A stretch of 64,000 nt of DNA from Clostridium sp. Cult1. Lineage in GTDB: Bacteria > Bacillota > Clostridia > Tissierellales > Tepidimicrobiaceae. The position numbers and the translations under genes are program-made. Below are positions 58,971 through 64,000 of the stretch, piece after piece. A model generated the notes under the pieces. That model did no database searches. It was not told where the DNA came from and saw only the letters and a program-made list of their open reading frames with translations. The first letter of the stretch is position 1, and each line of letters starts with the position of its first letter. The stretch is from NCBI RefSeq assembly GCF_021655095.1, contig NZ_PPXW01000001.1, positions 2,123,859-2,187,858 of the forward strand, read 5' to 3'.

Positions 58971-59025
58971 GCTCTTTTCCAGTTAAGAATTAAAAATAAT
59001 AAACTGGAAAAGAGCATTTTTATTT
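58971..59025 (+). terminator. Terminator of the opp operon
   Basis: GCTCTTTTCCAGTT (58971-58984) with AACTGGAAAAGAGC (59002-59015), 17-base loop, T-rich tail. Confidence 0.85.
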
Positions 59026-59249
59026 ATTTATTAGAAAAGTATTTCAAAAAGTCCCAAAAATTTGATATAATACTATATAGTTGTATAAAACAATCTAAAA
59101 TTTTATGAAAATTGAACAATATAATATCACAAGTTAAAACAATATTTATATTTGAATATAATAAAAACTAGGGTACATACTATTCATATTTGGAAAGTTA
59201 AGTTTAATATTTGGTCAAGGATTAAATTAAAATATAAGGAGGTATATTT

Positions 59250-60920
59250 GTGAAAACGGATGTTCAAATCGCTCAAGAAGCAAAAATGCTCCCAATTACG
59301 GAGGTGGCAGAAAAGATAGGATTAAAAGAAGACGATCTAGTACATTATGGTAAATATAAAGCAAAAGTAAATTTAGATGTATTGGAAAGATTAAAGGATA
59401 AAGAGGATGGGAAACTAGTTCTTGTTACTGCCATCAATCCAACTCCAGCTGGGGAAGGTAAAACTACAGTAAATATAGGTTTAAGTATGGCATTGAATAA
59501 AATAGGTAAAAAAGCAGTAACTGCATTAAGAGAGCCTTCTTTAGGACCTAGTTTTGGTATTAAAGGGGGAGCAGCTGGTGGAGGATATGCTCAAGTTGTA
59601 CCTATGGAAGATATAAATCTACACTTTACTGGTGATTTCCATGCAATTACTACAGCTCATAACCTAATTTCTGCTCTGTTAGATAACCATATTCATCAAG
59701 GGAATGCATTGAATATCGACCCAAGAAGGATAGTATGGAAAAGAGTTCTTGATATGAACGATAGAGCATTAAGAAATATCGTTGTAGGATTAGGCGGTAG
59801 ACCAAACGGCGTACCTAGAGAAGATGGATTTGATATAACAGTTGCTTCAGAGATAATGGCAATTTTCTGTTTATCGAAGGATTTAGAGGATTTCAAAGAG
59901 AGAATTGGAAATATATTAGTAGCATATAAATATGATGGAAGCCCTGTATTTGCTAAAGATTTAAAGGCACAGGGGGCAGTAGCTTTACTTATGAAAGATG
60001 CTATCAATCCTAACCTTGTTCAGACATTAGAAAATACTCCAGCACTTATTCATGGTGGACCTTTTGCAAATATTGCCCATGGATGTAACTCGATGTTAGC
60101 CACAAAGCTAGCTCTAAAACTTGCTGATTACACAGTTACAGAGGCTGGATTCGGTGCCGACTTAGGTGCGGAGAAATTCTTTGATATAAAAGCTAGATTT
60201 GGCGATTTGAAACCAGATGCGGCCGTAATCGTTGCTACAGTTAGAGCATTGAAACATCATGGAGGGGTTAAAAAGGATGAACTAGGAAATGAAAATTTAG
60301 ATGCTTTAGCAAAAGGGTTTGAAAACTTAGAAAAACACATAGAAAATGTTAATAAATTTGGTGTGCCTGCAGTAGTGGCGATTAACAGATTCCCTACAGA
60401 TACAGAAGCTGAATTAGAATATGTGAAGAAGAGAGCTGAAGAACTAGGCTCAGTAGCTGTACTTACAGAAGTTTGGGGCAAAGGTGGAGACGGTGGAATC
60501 GAATTAGCTAAGACAGTAGTAGAAATAGTAGAAAGCAAACCTTCAAACTTTAAACCAATATATGATTCTAATGAATCTATAAGGGATAAAATTAATACCA
60601 TAGCTAAGGAAGTTTATGGAGCTGATGGTGTTGAATTTACAAAATCCTGTGAAAAGAAAATAAAACAAATTGAAGAACTTGGATTAGATAAGATGCCAAT
60701 CTGTATGGCAAAAACCCAATATTCATTATCTGATGACCCAACATTATTAGCAAGACCAGAAGGATTTAAAATAACTGTAAGAGATATAAGAGTATCTAAT
60801 GGCGCAGGTTTCCTTGTTGCATTAACTGGCGAAATAATGACTATGCCAGGATTACCAAAAGTGCCAGCTGCCAATAATATAGATATACTGGAAAGTGGAG
60901 AAATAGTAGGATTATTCTAA
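59250..60920 (+). CDS. fhs: Formate-tetrahydrofolate ligase
   Basis: Makes 10-formyl-THF from formate, THF and ATP. 556 aa, standard length, with the P-loop [11 protein letters not shown] (about 62-72), [23 protein letters not shown] and [12 protein letters not shown]-type end [18 protein letters not shown] start with AAGGAGG 7 bases upstream. It supplies one-carbon units to PurN and PurH and is common in acetogens and amino-acid fermenters. A TATAAT at 59066-59071 may mark its promoter; no riboswitch recognised. Confidence 0.98.
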   Translation: MKTDVQIAQEAKMLPITEVAEKIGLKEDDLVHYGKYKAKVNLDVLERLKDKEDGKLVLVTAINPTPAGEGKTTVNIGLSMALNKIGKKAVTALREPSLGPSFGIKGGAAGGGYAQVVPMEDINLHFTGDFHAITTAHNLISALLDNHIHQGNALNIDPRRIVWKRVLDMNDRALRNIVVGLGGRPNGVPREDGFDITVASEIMAIFCLSKDLEDFKERIGNILVAYKYDGSPVFAKDLKAQGAVALLMKDAINPNLVQTLENTPALIHGGPFANIAHGCNSMLATKLALKLADYTVTEAGFGADLGAEKFFDIKARFGDLKPDAAVIVATVRALKHHGGVKKDELGNENLDALAKGFENLEKHIENVNKFGVPAVVAINRFPTDTEAELEYVKKRAEELGSVAVLTEVWGKGGDGGIELAKTVVEIVESKPSNFKPIYDSNESIRDKINTIAKEVYGADGVEFTKSCEKKIKQIEELGLDKMPICMAKTQYSLSDDPTLLARPEGFKITVRDIRVSNGAGFLVALTGEIMTMPGLPKVPAANNIDILESGEIVGLF

Positions 60921-60923
60921 CTT

Positions 60924-60961
60924 AAAAAAGTCTGGGGGATATTTTCTCCAGACTTTTTTGG
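60924..60961 (+). terminator. fhs terminator
   Basis: AAAAAAGTCTGG (60924-60935) with CCAGACTTTTTT (60948-60959), 12-base loop, T run. Confidence 0.9.
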
Positions 60962-60995
60962 ACTGATATAAAAAATATTTTATGGAGGTGGAATA

Positions 60996-61304
60996 TTGGC
61001 TAGATATAATTCTAAAATTAAAAGCGAGCAAGTTGATAATCTATTTAAAGCCATATTGAAACTTGAGACTATAGATGAATGCTATAGATTTTTTGAAGAT
61101 ATCTGTACAATAAAAGAGATTCAATCAATTGCCCAAAGATTAGAGGTAGCTAGATTATTGACCCTTAATAATACCTATAGTGAAATTGAAAAAGAAACAG
61201 GGGCAAGTACTGCTACCATTAGTAGAATAAATAGATCATTAAACTATGGGGTAGATGGATATAAAATTGTATTTGAAAGATTGGGATATATGAAAGACGA
61301 TTAA
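60996..61304 (+). CDS. YerC/YecD family TrpR-related protein
   Basis: A 102-aa cytoplasmic protein. AILKLETIDECYRFFEDICTIKEI and the helix-turn-helix TYSEIEKETGASTATISRI match the YerC/YecD branch of the Trp-repressor-like fold. The ligand and targets of this group are not established. TTG start with GGAGGTGG 5 bases upstream. Ends at its own strong terminator. Confidence 0.92.
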   Translation: MARYNSKIKSEQVDNLFKAILKLETIDECYRFFEDICTIKEIQSIAQRLEVARLLTLNNTYSEIEKETGASTATISRINRSLNYGVDGYKIVFERLGYMKDD

Positions 61305-61310
61305 ACAATA

Positions 61311-61360
61311 ATAAACCAGCACAGTTACTAAGATTTTGGTAGTTGTGCTGGTTTATGTTT
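61311..61360. terminator. Terminator after yerC
   Basis: ATAAACCAGCACA (61311-61323) with TGTGCTGGTTTAT (61344-61356), extended by GTTACTA/GGTAGT pairing inside, then GTTTTATAA. Confidence 0.85.
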
Positions 61361-61397
61361 TATAATGAGCTTGTTTGAATTTTAGCCCTTCTTTTCA

Positions 61398-61426
61398 TTG
61401 GAAAAACTCCACTATTATTATATAAT
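61398..61426 (+). promoter_or_regulatory. Promoter of the HEPN/NACHT gene
   Basis: TTGGAA (61398-61403), 17 bases, TATAAT (61421-61426), about 60 bp before the start codon. Confidence 0.65.
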
Positions 61427-61485
61427 AGAAAGGAAACGAATGTTAATTAGGATGGTGATAGCATGAAAAAGGAGGGGAACTTTTA

Positions 61486-63345
61486 ATGAATCATCAGAGA
61501 ATTTGTTTAGAATGCAATATACAATTAGAGGAAAAAACAAAATATTTTTTATGTCCTATTTGTGGATATTCAGAGAAAAAATATGAATGGTATAGGGAAT
61601 TATTAAAAGAAGATTATTGGTGCCAAAATGCATTAACTGAATATCCTATTATAATAAGAGAAAAATACCTTTCCATAAAATCCAATATAGAGGAAGGTCA
61701 AATTCCTGCTGCTTGGTTAATGCTTAGAGATCTATTTGAAATAACATTAAAATTACCCTTTTTATTATTACTATCTAAGGACATGGAAATGGACAATATA
61801 CCCTTTGATACAATTAAAAAATTAACAGAAAGACCTATTTCTTTAGGTTCTTGGGAACAAATCGCTAAAGAGTATTGTAATAAAACAGGCCCAGAAGATG
61901 AAATATCTATTATATTAAAAGACATAATCAAAGTATATGAAAAGAGAAAAATCACCAGTTGGAGAAATAATAATATAGGCCATGGCGCTTTTAGTATACA
62001 GGAATTGGAAATTACATATAAAGATGATATTAGGAATTTACTTATATATATTAAAGATCATTATGAAAAAAACATAGATAATTACAGAAATATTCAACTT
62101 AAAATAATTGATGGAAAAGTGTATTGGATTAACAATAATAGAAAAGTAAACCTTTATCCCTTTATACATACAATGGAAGATGGGATTTATTTTTTTGATG
62201 CATATTATTCTAATACTGAAAAGACAGGTATGTTAGATTATATAACTGCAGATAAGAGGAAAAAACTCATGTCTAAAATGAAAGATCTATACTTGGCTGC
62301 CAAGACCTATGCTGGCATCTCCAATATGGATTATTCTGCAGAGAGTAATATGTTTTCTTCTAGGTATATTGAAACTTTGGAGGAAATTGAAAATAGTTCT
62401 AAGATATATGACCTGACATTTTTAAAGGACGAGCTAATAGAATCTTTAAATAAGAGTTCTAAGGGAATATTTATATTGGAAATGGAAGGGGGAATGGGTA
62501 AGACCACATTTGTTAGATCTATGGACCCCTTTAGTTCCAACAAAAGAAATTTACAGGAGGATATAGAAGTAAGGGCTTTTTATATAAATAATACCTATGC
62601 CCATACTCCAAATTATTTTGCATTGGGATTTTTAGATGCTTTAAGGAAAGAAAAGGATAATAGTACGGTTATGGCAAGTGATTTAGATAATATAAATCCC
62701 AACGATAAAAATGTAAAACAGAATATAGCCAATTTACTTAAGAGATTTAGCCAGTATTATGGTAGGAAATTATTATTTATAATCGATGGATTAGATGAGA
62801 TTCCAGTAAGTTCAGGAATCACTATTTTTGATATGATTCCAGATAAAGATATGTTAGATGATGGTGTATATATATTATTGACTACTAGGCCAGCTGGATT
62901 CACTACGAAATTTATAGAAAACAAAATAAAAGATATAAAGACTACAAAAACTATAAGAGTTACCACCAATACTGAAGATTATCAGTCTATATTATATAAT
63001 TTTGTTAAAAGTACCTTTAAGATCCAGAAGGATAATGAAATAAATAAAATTATAGCCATTGCTGATAATAGGTTTTTAAATTTAGATTTAATAAAACGAA
63101 TATATGGTGAAATATCCCTAGATAAACTTAGTAATAATGGAGATATAGTTAATATATATCTAAATATACTTAAGAAATATTATACGCAGATGTATTTTAA
63201 GGAACTTGGCAAACTGTTAATTATATTAGCAATAGCACCAGAACCCTTAACAGTTAAGGAATTAAGCACTTTAATGGGGTATGATTCGATAAATTTTAAA
63301 ATACTGTATTATTTAGCTGAGTTAAGAGGCTTATGGCAAAAATAG
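61486..63345 (+). CDS. Zinc-ribbon / HEPN-like / NACHT-type STAND ATPase (interrupted)
   Basis: A 619-aa reading to an amber codon. Zinc ribbon: C7-x2-C10 and C23-x2-C26. A helical region (about 50-195) follows with R160-x5-H166 in SWRNNNIGHGAF, the HEPN nuclease signature. ATPase: Walker A GGMGKTT (335-341), Walker B LLFIIDGLDE (429-438) and sensor LLTTRPAGF, the NACHT/STAND pattern. After TAG 63343-63345 the same frame stays open to the window edge with protein-like sequence, so the true gene is longer. AAGGAGGGG precedes the ATG. A phage-defence role is inferred from architecture only. Confidence 0.75.
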   Translation: MNHQRICLECNIQLEEKTKYFLCPICGYSEKKYEWYRELLKEDYWCQNALTEYPIIIREKYLSIKSNIEEGQIPAAWLMLRDLFEITLKLPFLLLLSKDMEMDNIPFDTIKKLTERPISLGSWEQIAKEYCNKTGPEDEISIILKDIIKVYEKRKITSWRNNNIGHGAFSIQELEITYKDDIRNLLIYIKDHYEKNIDNYRNIQLKIIDGKVYWINNNRKVNLYPFIHTMEDGIYFFDAYYSNTEKTGMLDYITADKRKKLMSKMKDLYLAAKTYAGISNMDYSAESNMFSSRYIETLEEIENSSKIYDLTFLKDELIESLNKSSKGIFILEMEGGMGKTTFVRSMDPFSSNKRNLQEDIEVRAFYINNTYAHTPNYFALGFLDALRKEKDNSTVMASDLDNINPNDKNVKQNIANLLKRFSQYYGRKLLFIIDGLDEIPVSSGITIFDMIPDKDMLDDGVYILLTTRPAGFTTKFIENKIKDIKTTKTIRVTTNTEDYQSILYNFVKSTFKIQKDNEINKIIAIADNRFLNLDLIKRIYGEISLDKLSNNGDIVNIYLNILKKYYTQMYFKELGKLLIILAIAPEPLTVKELSTLMGYDSINFKILYYLAELRGLWQK

Positions 63346-64000
63346 AATTCCTATAAAAACAATCTATTATCCCTTCAAAGGGCTGAGTATAAAGAAACCA
63401 TAATTAACAGATTCCCAAATATACTAAATGAACTTTGTACCCATTTGAAGGAAGATATTAAAGACTTTGATTTTGAAGAAATGAATTATGAAAAGATCAA
63501 TCTTATAACAATTTTATTATATATCGTCAATAAGTTTGGTTCAAACAAAAATAAGGAAATACAGGAATCCTCGGGATTTAAGAGAATTGAAAAATGGATA
63601 AATGAAAAGCTTCAAAACTATATAGTTGAACATAAATATGAGGAATATCAGATAATACAATTATTAGATATTGTAGAGAAGCTATTAGAAGAGGATAGAA
63701 ATTATCATATTAGACGGCTTGCTCTATTAGCGTCAAAATTAAAATATATTATGGATCATGAAAGGACCGAATACTACTATTCGGCTAAAGAATCTAGTAA
63801 TATAATGAAAAATATTATATTAAACTATGATTTTGATGATTATGATGAATCTTCCATGTGCATAGAGGCTTGTAGTTATATAAAGAGGGTAGAGGCCATG
63901 ATTATTGAAGATGATTTAGAATTGGAAATAAATAATAGGTTGAGTGAAAAACAGAATTATTTGTTTAGTAAGTATAAGGATTTGGCAAAATCCCAAAGAG
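63346..64000 (+). pseudogene. In-frame continuation of the NACHT gene past the amber codon
   Basis: From 63346 the frame of the preceding gene continues without a stop for about 218 codons to the window end: NNLLSLQRAEYKETIINRF, HIRRLALLASKLKYIM, YDESSMCIEACSYIKR. It looks like the helical-repeat sensor part usual after a NACHT domain. Either the gene is broken by one nonsense mutation, the amber is read through, or it is a sequence error. The gene is cut by the window edge. Confidence 0.65.

Overview
The window is AT-rich, low-GC Gram-positive DNA: strong AGGAGG-type ribosome sites, frequent TTG/GTG starts, T-tailed intrinsic terminators, a CIRCE/HrcA heat-shock operator, Opp and Bce systems, YerC and large single-chain PurL. 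Gene content (AzlCD, alanine dehydrogenase, oligopeptide uptake, formate-THF ligase, no sign of respiration) fits an amino-acid-fermenting anaerobe of the Clostridia, most likely Tissierellales-like. This placement is inferred. No rRNA, tRNA, CRISPR array, prophage or intact insertion sequence was seen.

Layout: 0-5 kb holds the tail of an 8-oxoguanine glycosylase and a BceRS-BceAB-type peptide-antibiotic sensing and export module. 5-8 kb: DUF554 protein and CIRCE-controlled groES-groEL. 8-12 kb: small regulators, DUF523, azlCD, alanine dehydrogenase and two decayed genes. 12.5-19 kb: AI-2E family permease and two ECF sigma/anti-sigma modules whose promoters can be read. 19-28.6 kb: an Ntn-hydrolase, a stalk-domain secreted protein, a divergent FAH / alpha-beta hydrolase pair sharing a 50-bp perfect palindrome, a methyltransferase, a CatE-like VOC protein and a TetR-controlled ABC operon. 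28.7-31.8 kb: guaB-guaA followed by a structured RNA candidate. 31.9-38.3 kb is a patch of decay: a nucleotidyltransferase remnant, blaI with two nonsense codons but intact tandem operators, a truncated blaR1 fused to an ABC-F tail, and a truncated lipoprotein, with intact pirin and DsrE genes between. 38.3-41.1 kb: tandem DUF2935 paralogues and an MTA phosphorylase family gene. 41.2-52.9 kb: the purine operon purL-E-F-M-N-H-D plus a purine permease, led by a tandem guanine-PRPP riboswitch. 53-59 kb: oppABCDF. 59-64 kb: fhs, yerC, and a zinc-ribbon/HEPN-like/NACHT-type ATPase gene with an in-frame amber codon.

The most interesting theme is purine synthesis. The tandem leader should read guanine (end product) and PRPP (precursor) before allowing purL-purD transcription. 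The glutamine amidotransferase sites of this pathway are eroded: GuaA has Gly in place of the nucleophilic Cys; PurL has lost Cys, His and Glu of its triad; PurF keeps Cys but has Asp for the oxyanion-hole Asn and an altered glutamine loop. The synthetase halves look intact. The simplest reading is purine and GMP synthesis that takes free ammonia, which amino-acid fermentation supplies. Fhs supplies formyl-THF for PurN and PurH.
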